A stretch of DNA of 64,000 nucleotides from Thermoproteota archaeon. GTDB lineage: Archaea > Thermoproteota > Thermoprotei_A > EX4484-217-1 > JAPDJV01. Shown piece by piece: positions 53,375 to 62,611 of this stretch. The DNA is taken from the NCBI GenBank assembly GCA_029258925.1, contig JAPDJV010000004.1:21277-85276 (forward strand), written 5' to 3'. The notes under the pieces were generated by a model. That model ran no database searches. It saw nothing but the letters and a program-made list of their open reading frames with translations, and was not told the origin of the DNA. Both the position numbers and the translations under genes were made by a program. The stretch's first letter is position 1. The number at the start of each line of letters is the position of its first letter.

Positions 53375-54594
53375 GTGAGATTATGAGGGGAGATAAGCCT
53401 GTTGAAATAGTTAGAGGAGTTTACTGGATTGGTGTAAACGATACTGAAACAGACTTGTTTGAGTCTATTTGGAGCTTACCACATGGAGTATCCTATAATT
53501 CATACTTAGTTATGGGAGAGGAGGGAATAGCGGTAATAGACCTCGTTGCCTCGAAGTACGGCGGTAAACTGTTGAAGAACATTTCTGAAATAGTGGATCC
53601 GTCCAGAATATCGTATATTGTATTAAACCATCTGGAACAAGACCATACGGGTTCCCTGCCGGAAGTATTGGAGAAAGCACCAAATGCTAGAATAGTTGTG
53701 TCAAAGGTAGCGGCATCTATGATAAAATACTTCTACGATGTTGAAGAGGAGAGAATCATTGTTGTTGGGGACGGGGAGACCTTGAGTATTGGTGGGAGAA
53801 CATTGGAATTCGTATATTTGCCCTGGTTACACTGGCCTGAAACCATGGGAACATATTTGGTTGAAGACAAGATATTGTTCTCGTGCGATGCTTTCGGGAG
53901 CTACGGTGCACTATTAGATGGAGTGTTTGACGACGAAGTGGACATGGCATTGTATTTGGAGGAGGCTAAAAGGTACTTCTCAAACATTGTATCGAAGCAC
54001 TCGAGTTTCGTGATTAGAGCAGTCGAAAAATTGAAGTCAAGGAACATCGAGATAAAAATTCTTGCTCCAAGTCATGGACCAATATATAGGAGAAATCCTG
54101 GGATGATAATAGAGGAGTACGTTAAGTGGAGTAAGCCGGAGCTGAGGAAGAAGGTCGTCGTAATATACTCTTCAATGTACGGGAACGTTAAGAAGCTTAT
54201 AGATGAAGCTGTTAAAGTACTTAGAGCCAACGGTGTGGAGACCATATTATTTGATGTAGCTAGAAGCGACATAAGCTACATACTCAAGGAAACCATTGAT
54301 GCGAGCACAATACTTGTAGGCTCGTCAACCTACGAGGCAAACGTGTTCCCACTGCTAAGCAAGGTTTTAGACTTCCTGGCATTGAAGAATACTGGTAAAG
54401 GGAAGACTGCCGGTATCATAGAAGTTCACGGGTGGGCTCCTACAACGAAGTTTGTTAGACAAAAACTCGTGGAAGCAGGCTTCGACATTATTGAGCCAGT
54501 TGTCGAAGTCAGGGGGACTCCTAGAAGCAACGACATTCGAAGAGCTAGGGAGCTTGCCAGAAGAATATGGAATGTAGTGCTCCAAATAGAGTAG
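53371..54594 (+). CDS. Flavodiiron protein (FprA-type)
   Basis: A 407-aa flavodiiron protein that reduces oxygen (or NO) to water, protecting anaerobes. The diiron site is complete: NHLEQDHTG (HxExDH), LHWPETM, SCDAFGSYG and SHGPIYR. The C-terminal flavodoxin domain starts VVVIYSSMYGNVKKLIDEA. It is translated from a GTG overlapping the stop of the M24-fold gene (GTGA), so the two proteins probably work together. Confidence 0.93.
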   Translation: MSEIMRGDKPVEIVRGVYWIGVNDTETDLFESIWSLPHGVSYNSYLVMGEEGIAVIDLVASKYGGKLLKNISEIVDPSRISYIVLNHLEQDHTGSLPEVLEKAPNARIVVSKVAASMIKYFYDVEEERIIVVGDGETLSIGGRTLEFVYLPWLHWPETMGTYLVEDKILFSCDAFGSYGALLDGVFDDEVDMALYLEEAKRYFSNIVSKHSSFVIRAVEKLKSRNIEIKILAPSHGPIYRRNPGMIIEEYVKWSKPELRKKVVVIYSSMYGNVKKLIDEAVKVLRANGVETILFDVARSDISYILKETIDASTILVGSSTYEANVFPLLSKVLDFLALKNTGKGKTAGIIEVHGWAPTTKFVRQKLVEAGFDIIEPVVEVRGTPRSNDIRRARELARRIWNVVLQIE

Positions 54595-55030
54595 ATCTCC
54601 TTGAACTCGTTGCTCCACTAATGTTACAAGCATGTAAAGAACGGGAGCTACTTTCACATACATTTTTCATGTTTTGAGCACTTGGCAGTTCTCCGGTAAT
54701 TTTGTGCTATTCAAACTAATACCTTTTCTCTCTTACCGTGTTAGAGTACGCTATACACAGTACTGAACTACTCTAAGAATTATGAATATAAAGATGATAT
54801 CACGTATCGAACTTGCCTGAGAACTTTAGGTAAATGTGACTTACGTTATGAAGCGTAGCCACTCTTAGAAGGGGGAGTCGAGACCAGCGTCTTGCAGACT
54901 TAGTATGAGACAATTCAGCGAAAAGAAAATCTGAAAATTAATTACATGCTTCACTATATCAATAGGTTGGCTCAGGGTATGTTACACCATGTAAGTGTGA
55001 ATAAAATTTTACTGTGTAGAATTATATGAA
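54595..55030. other. Intergenic region, 436 bases
   Basis: AT-rich; no ORF, repeat or GC-rich island seen. Confidence 0.4.
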
Positions 55031-55471
55031 TTATGATTCGCGGAGCTTCTTTAAGACTTTCTCATACTCCCCTAGTAGGTGATATGTTTCGACTCCTGCT
55101 CTCCTCGCGCTAGTTACTTGGGTCTTATCATTAGATATTAGTATCGACTTAGTCTTCTTAGCGCATGCTATGAAGAAGGCATCTACTGCTCTACACCCAG
55201 TGCTCAAGGCCACCTCGAGAGCAATATTGTGAAATTCCTCGCAACCGACCAAATTTACAAACCTTATTACTTCATTGATGTGTTCTTTGACAACATCTCG
55301 AGGCTTATATCTCACTAAGACACCTGATAGCTCAATGGGTAATAGCTGAGGCTCATAGATATCTAGTCCTCTATCTGATATAAGGTCTATGAGTGTAGTA
55401 CCGATATCATGGCGATCCTTGCTAAACGATATGAAAGCACCTACGAGAATAGAGGTGTCCAATACTATCAT
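55031..55471 (-). CDS. VapC-like PIN-domain toxin
   Basis: A 146-aa PIN ribonuclease. Acidic residues are in place: MIVLDTSILVG, IELSGVLVRY, CRAVDAFFIACAKK and LISNDKTQ. It follows and overlaps its antitoxin gene by 4 bases, as in VapBC pairs. Confidence 0.88.
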   Translation of the reverse strand: MIVLDTSILVGAFISFSKDRHDIGTTLIDLISDRGLDIYEPQLLPIELSGVLVRYKPRDVVKEHINEVIRFVNLVGCEEFHNIALEVALSTGCRAVDAFFIACAKKTKSILISNDKTQVTSARRAGVETYHLLGEYEKVLKKLRES

Positions 55472-55668
55472 CTTCGCTCCTCCAAGAGAACCCTAAGTGG
55501 ATCCTCTCTAACATCTCTATACTCTTTCGCCAACCTCTTAACAGCATCGTTAAATCCGCGAGCACTCCTCATGATAATAACCTTAACTCTCTCTCCCTCT
55601 CTTAAATCAGCTTCCTCCAAAAGCTTTAACACACCCTTCTCATATACTGCTTCAACCATTTTAGCCAT
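55468..55668 (-). CDS. VapB-like (DUF104) antitoxin
   Basis: A 66-aa protein with the archaeal DUF104/AF2212-type start VEAVYEKGVLKLLEEADLREGERVKVII and a charged C-terminal helix (RLAKEYRDVREDPLRVLLEERR). Antitoxin of the PIN toxin directly downstream (ATGA overlap). Confidence 0.85.
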   Translation of the reverse strand: MAKMVEAVYEKGVLKLLEEADLREGERVKVIIMRSARGFNDAVKRLAKEYRDVREDPLRVLLEERR

Positions 55669-56119
55669 GTTATTATCCTCCGCAAAATCTTTCTGTATAT
55701 AGCTCTGATAAATGAATTGACGCTAAGATTAATCACTATGTTTTGTAGTGGATCCGGGAATTTTAACTTACCGTCTCTCCCTAGATATCCACTCCAAGTA
55801 TTCCACGTAATTTCATGGCTATATCTGGAGATTTGTGATAGGAGTTGAGTTTAACGGAATGATTCTCCCATTTACGAGACCACACCCTGAGTGCTTAGAG
55901 CATTGCTTTCATTACTTATAGAACAAATCTCCTTCTCCTCAGCAATCACTTGACACAAACCCATTATAAGTTACTTTAAGGACCCCTCCTGTAACTTAAC
56001 TACTTGAGAAAGTATTCAGCGTAATAACCTCGGAAATTAGAACATGTTCGATTTAGAGATTGTCGCGTGAAATTAGGCATGTTTCCGAGACTTTGGATCC
56101 TATAAGTCCGTATGGAGGT
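55669..56119. other. Intergenic region, 451 bases
   Basis: No credible ORF, repeat or structured RNA seen. It probably includes the promoter of the antitoxin gene near 55690-55720. Confidence 0.4.
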
Positions 56120-57163
56120 TTAGGGTGAGTGCTTCAGGAATGTTTTGCTCTTAAATATTATCTCATTTGTCACATCAACAGTTTTCGCTGTTCCCCCAAT
56201 GTCCTGAGGCAATACTTTGCCCTCCTCCACCGCTCTTACTATAGCACTGTTTATAGCCCTCGACAACTTCTTCAATTTTTCATCAGAATATTTTTCTCCA
56301 AGCCACTCTAACATTAGGGCTGCAGCCCTGATTTCACCTATTGGATTAGCTATTCCCTTCCCAGCAATCGATTTCGCTGTCCCGTGGACAGGTTCAAAAG
56401 CAGCATAGTTCTCCCCTATCTGGGCTGAACCACATAACCCTAAGCCTCCAACTAATCCGGCGACGAGGTCTGAGAGTATGTCACCGTATAGGTTCGGTGT
56501 TACGATGACATCGAATATTTGAGGTCTTTTAACGAGCTTGTATGCTGCAGCGTCAACGATCACTTCATCGTGCTCTATGTCTCCGTATTCCCGTGCTATT
56601 TCGAAAAATATGTTCCTGAATAGTCCATCAGACTCTTTCAGAATGTTCGCTTTATGTACTACTGTGACTTTCCTCCTTCCAAGTTTTCTAGCTAAATCGA
56701 AAGCAAACCTAACGATTCTCTCAGTAGCGCTCCTCGTTATAATACGGTAGCTAATAGCCTTGTCGTCAAACCTCTCCTCAACACCTGAATAAGCCCCCTC
56801 AGTGTTTTCTCTAACAATTATTACGTCGAGTTCTCTCAGGGAAACGTTTTTGAAGCTCTTGAAAGGCCTCACGTTAGCGTAGAGTCCGAGAGTTTTCCTC
56901 AAATATACGTTCACACTCCTATAAGTCCCAGGTCCCACGGGAGTTGTTACAGGTCCCTTGATCAATGCATCCGTGCTTCTTATCTTATCTAGTGCATCGT
57001 CCTCTATCGGCTTACCTGTCTCCTCATAGTATTTCCATCCGGCATCTATCTTAATGTACTCAGCGTCGAATCCGAGTTCTCCCAGTAGTCTTAGAGCTTC
57101 GGATACTATTTCAGGGCCTACTCCATCTCCCTCTATCACAGCTATCCTGTACTTTCTTCCCAT
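56120..57163 (-). CDS. NAD-type isocitrate (or homoisocitrate) dehydrogenase
   Basis: A 347-aa beta-decarboxylating dehydrogenase. The substrate segment GPGTYRSVNVYLRKTLGLYANVRP carries the Ser and Asn of isocitrate/homoisocitrate enzymes rather than the Leu/Glu set of LeuB. The cofactor segment FEPVHGTAKSIAGKGIANP lacks the Lys-Tyr of NADP-type enzymes. The catalytic VHKANILKESDGLF and NLYGDILSDL are complete. It is the last gene of a four-gene operon, overlapping the small aconitase-like subunit by 22 bases, and finishes the citrate to 2-oxoglutarate route. Confidence 0.88.
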   Translation of the reverse strand: MGRKYRIAVIEGDGVGPEIVSEALRLLGELGFDAEYIKIDAGWKYYEETGKPIEDDALDKIRSTDALIKGPVTTPVGPGTYRSVNVYLRKTLGLYANVRPFKSFKNVSLRELDVIIVRENTEGAYSGVEERFDDKAISYRIITRSATERIVRFAFDLARKLGRRKVTVVHKANILKESDGLFRNIFFEIAREYGDIEHDEVIVDAAAYKLVKRPQIFDVIVTPNLYGDILSDLVAGLVGGLGLCGSAQIGENYAAFEPVHGTAKSIAGKGIANPIGEIRAAALMLEWLGEKYSDEKLKKLSRAINSAIVRAVEEGKVLPQDIGGTAKTVDVTNEIIFKSKTFLKHSP

Positions 57164-57657
57164 GGGAAGACACCATGCCTCCTATAGTACTCGACTACCC
57201 CTCCCTCCAGAACTATCCTCATTATTTTAGGGGGGTAAGGTTTGAACTTGAATGATAGGTTTCTGGTAATATTCCTTATAATGCCCCCCTCTAAGCTAAC
57301 CTCAATAATGTCCCCCTCGAAGGTTTTCTCGTATACCTCGGGGGCTATTATTACTGGGAGACCTATGTTAATGGAGTTCCTGAAGAATATTCTTGCAAAA
57401 GATTTTGCGATAACTGCCCCGATACCTGCGATCTTCAGGAGGCGGGGAGCATGCTCCCTACTTGAACCACAGCCGAAGTTTCTTCCAGCAACAATGATAT
57501 CTCCCTTGCCCACTTTTTCCGGGAACTCCGGGTTAAGGTCTATTAGAACGTATTTAACCAGTTCCTCCAGATTCTGGGTTTTGAACTTGTATCTTCCCGG
57601 GATAATATTATCTGTATTCACGTTGTCTCCGAACTTCCATACGCGGCCTCTAATCAT
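57142..57657 (-). CDS. Aconitase/LeuD-like small subunit
   Basis: A 171-aa swivelling-domain subunit of the isopropylmalate isomerase/homoaconitase family: FGDNVNTDNIIPGRYKF, FGCGSSREHAPRLLKIAG and FFRNSINIGLPVII. The substrate loop after PGR reads YKFK rather than the YLRT- or YLVY-type loops known from LeuD and homoaconitase. The ATG has GAGGTG upstream and starts 4 bases after the large subunit. Confidence 0.88.
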   Translation of the reverse strand: MIRGRVWKFGDNVNTDNIIPGRYKFKTQNLEELVKYVLIDLNPEFPEKVGKGDIIVAGRNFGCGSSREHAPRLLKIAGIGAVIAKSFARIFFRNSINIGLPVIIAPEVYEKTFEGDIIEVSLEGGIIRNITRNLSFKFKPYPPKIMRIVLEGGVVEYYRRHGVFPWEESTG

Positions 57658-57661
57658 TTTT

Positions 57662-58924
57662 TCACCTCAAATACTTTCTCGGATCAGCTATTCTCCCCTC
57701 AATTGCTGAAGCCGCTGCTGTGAGAGGGGAAGCCAAGTATACTTCACTTTTCCTATCACCCATTCTCCCCTGGAAGTTCCTGTTAGATGTGGAAACAGCT
57801 ACTTCCCCCGGTCCAAGAACACCCATGTGTGCCCCAACACACGGGCCACATGTAGGCGGCCCGACCACGAATCCTGCTTTCAAAAATATTTCTAAAACAC
57901 CTGTCTCTAAGAGCTTGTAGTATACTTCTCTCGATGCAGGTATTGCTATGCAACGAGTATTCTCGTTAACTCTTCTCCCCTTCAAAATTCTCGCTGCAAC
58001 GTAGAAGTCCTCGAATCTGCCGTTAGTGCAGGACCCTATGAACACTTGGTCGACTTCCACCCCCTCCACTTCACTTATTGACTTCACATTGTCAACGTTG
58101 TGTGGTGCAGCAATTTTCGGCTCCAACTTCCCGGCTTCAACGTGGAATTCGTCGACATATTCTGCGTCGGGGTCGGGTGTTACGGGTTTAATCGGCGACT
58201 TGACTCTGTTTTTAAGCCATTCAACAGTTTTCTCGTCCACGGGTACTAGACCCGTTTTTGCACCCATTTCTACAACCATGTTTGTGAGAGTCATACGGGA
58301 TTCGACACTTAGTTCCCTAATAGTGTCTCCGTGGAACTCTACAGCCATGTAGTTTGCACCATCACTTCCAAGACACCCAATAATGTGGAGTATTACGTCT
58401 TTAGACAGTACTCCCTTGGGAAGGCTTCCATCGACGACTATCTTAAGAGTTTCCGGGACACGTAGCCATATTTTACCGGTCATCATGGCTATTGTGGCAT
58501 CGGTGCTTCCTACACCAGTAGCGAATGCTCCGAAGGCACCGTGTGTTGTTGTATGTGAGTCGGCTCCCACTACTATCATACCCGTGTTCACGTGGCCTTT
58601 CTCAGGTATGATTTGATGGCATATTCCCGTCCCTATATCGTATAATTTTATTCCATGCTTCTCAGCGAACCTTCTCATCTCCTCGTGAACAATGGACATT
58701 CCAACCGATGGACTGGGTGCTGCATGGTCTATGATGAAGACTATTTTACTCGGGTCGAAAACTTTCTCGCAGCTAAACTCGTCTCTCATAACTTCTATGG
58801 CCAGTAGAGCTGTTCCATCATGTGCGAAGACTAGGTCTACGGGGGCTATGGTGAATTCTCCTGCAACTAGATTGCGATTAGAGGCTTTGCTTAGAATTTT
58901 CTCGGCCATCGTCATTCCAGCCAT
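57662..58924 (-). CDS. Aconitase/LeuC-like large subunit
   Basis: A 420-aa [4Fe-4S] hydro-lyase large subunit: FAHDGTALLAIEVM, GADSHTTTHGAFGAFATGVGSTD, FIGSCTNGRFEDF and PTCGPCVGAHMG (cluster cysteines complete). Together with the small subunit it would isomerise citrate to isocitrate, given the flanking citrate synthase-like and isocitrate dehydrogenase genes; isopropylmalate or homocitrate remain possible substrates. Confidence 0.9.
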   Translation of the reverse strand: MAGMTMAEKILSKASNRNLVAGEFTIAPVDLVFAHDGTALLAIEVMRDEFSCEKVFDPSKIVFIIDHAAPSPSVGMSIVHEEMRRFAEKHGIKLYDIGTGICHQIIPEKGHVNTGMIVVGADSHTTTHGAFGAFATGVGSTDATIAMMTGKIWLRVPETLKIVVDGSLPKGVLSKDVILHIIGCLGSDGANYMAVEFHGDTIRELSVESRMTLTNMVVEMGAKTGLVPVDEKTVEWLKNRVKSPIKPVTPDPDAEYVDEFHVEAGKLEPKIAAPHNVDNVKSISEVEGVEVDQVFIGSCTNGRFEDFYVAARILKGRRVNENTRCIAIPASREVYYKLLETGVLEIFLKAGFVVGPPTCGPCVGAHMGVLGPGEVAVSTSNRNFQGRMGDRKSEVYLASPLTAAASAIEGRIADPRKYLR

Positions 58925-60262
58925 CTAAATTAAACCCCTCAAATGCCTTGGCAACTTGTCTCTGTATTTTTCGAGGATTTCGGGCACGTGTTTCTTGAGT
59001 AATGTGATCATTTCTCTATCAGTTATGGGGGTGGTTCTGCCAGTCTTGTATATTTCAGTAATTTCATTGTATATCTCGGCTAGTCTTGGATCGTTTTTCA
59101 TGTCCTCCCAGCTACTCGAACCAAACATCGATTTAAGCCAGAAGGCTACTCCAGCTCTCCCAGAGTAGGGTGTTATGGATACTGTGTAGGGTATTCCGAG
59201 GACAGCGTTTGGGTCATAGGATAAGTATACTTGAGGATTCTTGAGGAGGCCATCTATGTGTATTCCAGCCTTAGTCCTGAAAGCGTTTGCCCCAAGTATT
59301 GGCTGGAATTCAGGTATTTCGAAACCTATTTCCTCGAAGAACTCCTTTATCTTCTTCAATACCTTCAAATTCATCCCCCCAGTAGTTCCCTTAAGTTGAA
59401 CGTAGAATAATGCCATTGCTTCAAGGGGACAGTTCCCTGCTCTCTCACCCATACCTAGGAGTGTACAGTTGGACATTGATGCTCCGGAAATCCATGCTAC
59501 AACATGGTTTGCTACAACCATGTGGAAATCGTTGTGTCCATGGAACTCTATTTTCTCCCCTGGCACACCACCGTCTCTAATTAATGCTTTAACTATTCTA
59601 GGTATGCTCCTGGGGAGGGGGACTTCTTCGAATGGTAGTCCTAGTCCAAGAGTGTCAGCTATCTTCACTTCAACCTCAACCCCATACTTCTCCCCCAAAT
59701 CGAACACTTTATGTATGAAGGGTATTGCCAGACCGTAAATGTCCGCTCTCGTAATGTCTTCTAGAGAAGCTCTAACAGAAATCCCCTTCTTAAGGGCCTC
59801 CTCTATTACTGAAAGATACTTTTCAACTGCTTGACTCCTAGACAACCTGAGCTTGTAGTATATGTGGTAGTCTGAAATAGAGGACAATATTACTGCCTTA
59901 TCTAAACCAGCCTCCTCTACTAGTTTTAAGTCGCTGAAAGTTGCTCTGATCCAGGCTATTGGTTTAGGGTAATCGTATCCCAGCTCCTTTACCCGGCGAA
60001 CAACCTCCCTATCCTTATCAGTGTAGAGGAAGAATTCACAAGACTTTATAATACCGCTTCCAGCGTCAAGCTCATTTAATAGCTGATATACTTTAACTGC
60101 CTCCTCGATTTTCAGAGGCCTCCATGCCTGCTGGCCGTCTCTCAGAGTAGTGTCGGTGATGTAGAGATTCCACTTTAAAGACTCCATACCGGTTCTTGGT
60201 AGATCGGTGAAGGGGTACAGGTTATTATAGAAAACCTTTTCCTCATCCAAGCATTTCACCAA
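58925..60262 (-). CDS. Re-citrate synthase-like DRE-TIM enzyme
   Basis: A 445-aa protein resembling the Re-face citrate synthase of anaerobes (LeuA-related, metal-dependent): LYITDTTLRDGQQAWRPLKIEEAVKVYQLL, GIIKSCEFFLYTDKDREVV, EFHGHNDFHMVVANHVVAW and GERAGNCPLEAMALFY. It is the first gene of the operon, directly abutting the LeuC-like gene (no spacing). TTG starts at 60262 or 60250 (after GGTGA) are both possible. It condenses oxaloacetate and acetyl-CoA to citrate if the assignment holds. Confidence 0.85.
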   Translation of the reverse strand: MVKCLDEEKVFYNNLYPFTDLPRTGMESLKWNLYITDTTLRDGQQAWRPLKIEEAVKVYQLLNELDAGSGIIKSCEFFLYTDKDREVVRRVKELGYDYPKPIAWIRATFSDLKLVEEAGLDKAVILSSISDYHIYYKLRLSRSQAVEKYLSVIEEALKKGISVRASLEDITRADIYGLAIPFIHKVFDLGEKYGVEVEVKIADTLGLGLPFEEVPLPRSIPRIVKALIRDGGVPGEKIEFHGHNDFHMVVANHVVAWISGASMSNCTLLGMGERAGNCPLEAMALFYVQLKGTTGGMNLKVLKKIKEFFEEIGFEIPEFQPILGANAFRTKAGIHIDGLLKNPQVYLSYDPNAVLGIPYTVSITPYSGRAGVAFWLKSMFGSSSWEDMKNDPRLAEIYNEITEIYKTGRTTPITDREMITLLKKHVPEILEKYRDKLPRHLRGLI

Positions 60263-60599
60263 GTTATTTTAACTCTGTTTGAAGAAAGTAAAAACTAATT
60301 AAATTTTTCGCCTTTAATCTACAAAAAGCATTCGAAATTTTATTTGAAATTTTTAAATATTGTTCGATACAGAACTTGAATCACTCCATAATTGGTTATC
60401 TAAGATCACCTTTACGTCAACTCCATTGATTATTAGGAAGCCTAATTATTCCCTATAGGGAACGTGTTGTAGTAAGCCGTTTTATAGGTTCATGCTGGCA
60501 TTGAATACAGTTAACTTAGAGAAATGTGGTCAGAGCTTATTGAATAGTTTTGTTGCGTAAAAAATATTTGCCTCATGGAGTTTTATGTAATTGCTTGAA
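60263..60599. other. Intergenic region, 337 bases
   Basis: AT-rich, no ORF or repeat. The citrate operon promoter is likely near 60290-60305 (aattaaattt on the plus strand). Confidence 0.4.
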
Positions 60600-62600
60600 T
60601 CACCTGTCATGGTCAGCTGGGCAATTATCTAGGCTCCAATATATTACTGGTATGTCCGCTATGTTCACTCCGCTCATGATTCTAGGCATTGCTACGAGAA
60701 TATTGTCGAATGTCGGTCCTCTAATCTTAACCCTATATGGTCTAGGCTTCCCATCGCTAACTGCGTGGAAACATAGTTCTCCCCTAGCGCTCTCAATACA
60801 GTGCAGTGACTCTCCCTCAGGTATGGGGCCGAACGGCGTTATTACTCTACCATTCTTCATCTTCCTCTCAGCTATAGGTCCCCCTGGAATCCTCTCAAGA
60901 CACTCCTCTATTATATTCAAGCTCTCCTCCATCTCCATTCTCCTGCAGAGTGCTCTCGAATAACAGTCTCCCCCCTCACCTACTGCAACGTTGAACTCTA
61001 TTTCATCAAATGCCTCGTAGGGACTTGTCTTCCTCAAATCGAAATCTACTCCGGAACCCCTGATATTCGGGCCTGTCACGTCTAGTCTTATAGCTGTTTC
61101 AGAATCAAGCACACCTATATTCTTAGTTCTCTCTATGAAAACCTGGTTGTTGAAGCATAGGTCGTCGTATACTTTGAGTCTCTTCCTCATGTATTTCAGT
61201 ATCTCCAGTGCTCTGCTCTTGAAGTCTTCAGGCATATCCCTCCTAACTCCCCCCGGAATATTGTATATATGGTATATTCTTGCACCCGTAAGCTTCTCGA
61301 GGAGGTACAATATCTTCTCCCTGTCCCCCCAAGCTATTTTCATCACTGTTCTGAAGCCTGTAGCGCTCGCTAGGAAACCTAGGTTTAATAGGTGGCTTTG
61401 GATCCTGCTTAGCTCACCCTGTATGGTTCTCAAGTATGATGCTCTCCTTGGAACATTTATCCCAGCTATTTTCTCAACGGCTCCAATGTAGGCTAGCTCG
61501 TAGCTTGCTCCATCTAGAACACATACTCTCTGAACTATCATGATGTTCTGCCACCAAGTCCTGTACTCCATTAGCTTCTCGAACCCTCTATGCAGATACC
61601 CCGGGTTTGGCTTTGCCTCTAAAACCTTCTCCCCGTCAACTCTCAATATTATGTCGAAGTTCCCCGAGGCCGGGTGGCATGGTCCGAATGGTAGAACTAT
61701 TTCTCCTGGACCAGCCTCCTCTTTCAACGGGGGGACTTCGAGGAGTCCTCCCTCCTTATTCACTTTCTCCTCTTTGCCAGTGTAGCCGCTTTGAACGGCG
61801 AACATGGCTTCAACTATTGCAAGACCTATGGGTTCAGGTCTAGGTGGACATCCTGCTATCCATACATCGACCGGAATATACTTGTCCAAGTTCTTTATTG
61901 TATTGTAGCTGTCCCAATATGTTCCACCTGTCATAGGGCAGTTTCCGAGGGCTAGGACGAATTTAGGCCAAGCCATTTGCTGATATACTCTTATTATCCT
62001 CCTAAGAGTCTTAACAGTCACGTATCCTCCAACAATTAACACATCTGCATGCCTAGGAGACCCGACAGCTATGAGCCCGAATCTCTCCATGTCGAACCCG
62101 CTGCTAACCCATGGAACAGCCTCTATGAAGCAACATCCCGTCATATAGTTTAGAACCCACAGGCTCCTAGATCTACCCCAATCCACAATACTCTTTATCT
62201 TAGGCGGGGAGGGCATTTCCAGAGCAGGCTTCTCCCCCAGCTTATCGGGGGGATACAGCAGTTCTTTTTTGTCGAATACCACTAGGAACGGGAAGTTCGT
62301 GAACGTTAATGCCTTACTCGGGCACACGTCTACGCATAAACCGCAGAAGCAACATTTAGAATAGTCTATTTGAGGGTGGAAAACCTTCTTACCATCCCTC
62401 TCCCTCTCAACCATTACTATAGCATTGTTTGGACATATTCTTTCGCACAGCCTGCAACTCCTACACTTGTCTTCATCGAAGAAGTGTCTGCCCCTGAACC
62501 CCTCGGTCAACAGCATTTCAGGCGGGAACATGAATGTTATGGGCTTGCTCTTCAAAAGGCCGCTAATGGCCTTAATAGGTTTAACTATGTTCTCAAACAT
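60600..62600 (-). CDS. NuoI-NuoB-NuoD triple fusion with CxxD replacing CxxC
   Basis: A 666-aa fusion of three complex I/energy-converting hydrogenase-type subunits. Residues about 35-115: ferredoxin NuoI part with CRSCRLCERICP (46-56) and CCFCGLCVDVCP (83-93). Residues about 135-275: NuoB with TGCCFIEAVP (C156, C157), LGNCPMTGG (C221) and AGCPPRPE (C251), the N2-cluster set. Residues about 300-666: NuoD/large subunit with GPCHPASGNF, GYLHRGFEKLMEYRTWWQN and RIQSHLL. At the two places where [NiFe] hydrogenases have CxxC, this protein has C360-V-L-D363 and C660-P-A-D663, so a standard Ni-Fe centre is not expected. GGGGTG precedes the ATG; the nuoC gene lies 11 bases upstream. Confidence 0.92.
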   Translation of the reverse strand: MFENIVKPIKAISGLLKSKPITFMFPPEMLLTEGFRGRHFFDEDKCRSCRLCERICPNNAIVMVERERDGKKVFHPQIDYSKCCFCGLCVDVCPSKALTFTNFPFLVVFDKKELLYPPDKLGEKPALEMPSPPKIKSIVDWGRSRSLWVLNYMTGCCFIEAVPWVSSGFDMERFGLIAVGSPRHADVLIVGGYVTVKTLRRIIRVYQQMAWPKFVLALGNCPMTGGTYWDSYNTIKNLDKYIPVDVWIAGCPPRPEPIGLAIVEAMFAVQSGYTGKEEKVNKEGGLLEVPPLKEEAGPGEIVLPFGPCHPASGNFDIILRVDGEKVLEAKPNPGYLHRGFEKLMEYRTWWQNIMIVQRVCVLDGASYELAYIGAVEKIAGINVPRRASYLRTIQGELSRIQSHLLNLGFLASATGFRTVMKIAWGDREKILYLLEKLTGARIYHIYNIPGGVRRDMPEDFKSRALEILKYMRKRLKVYDDLCFNNQVFIERTKNIGVLDSETAIRLDVTGPNIRGSGVDFDLRKTSPYEAFDEIEFNVAVGEGGDCYSRALCRRMEMEESLNIIEECLERIPGGPIAERKMKNGRVITPFGPIPEGESLHCIESARGELCFHAVSDGKPRPYRVKIRGPTFDNILVAMPRIMSGVNIADIPVIYWSLDNCPADHDR

Positions 62601-62611
62601 TCACGACACCC

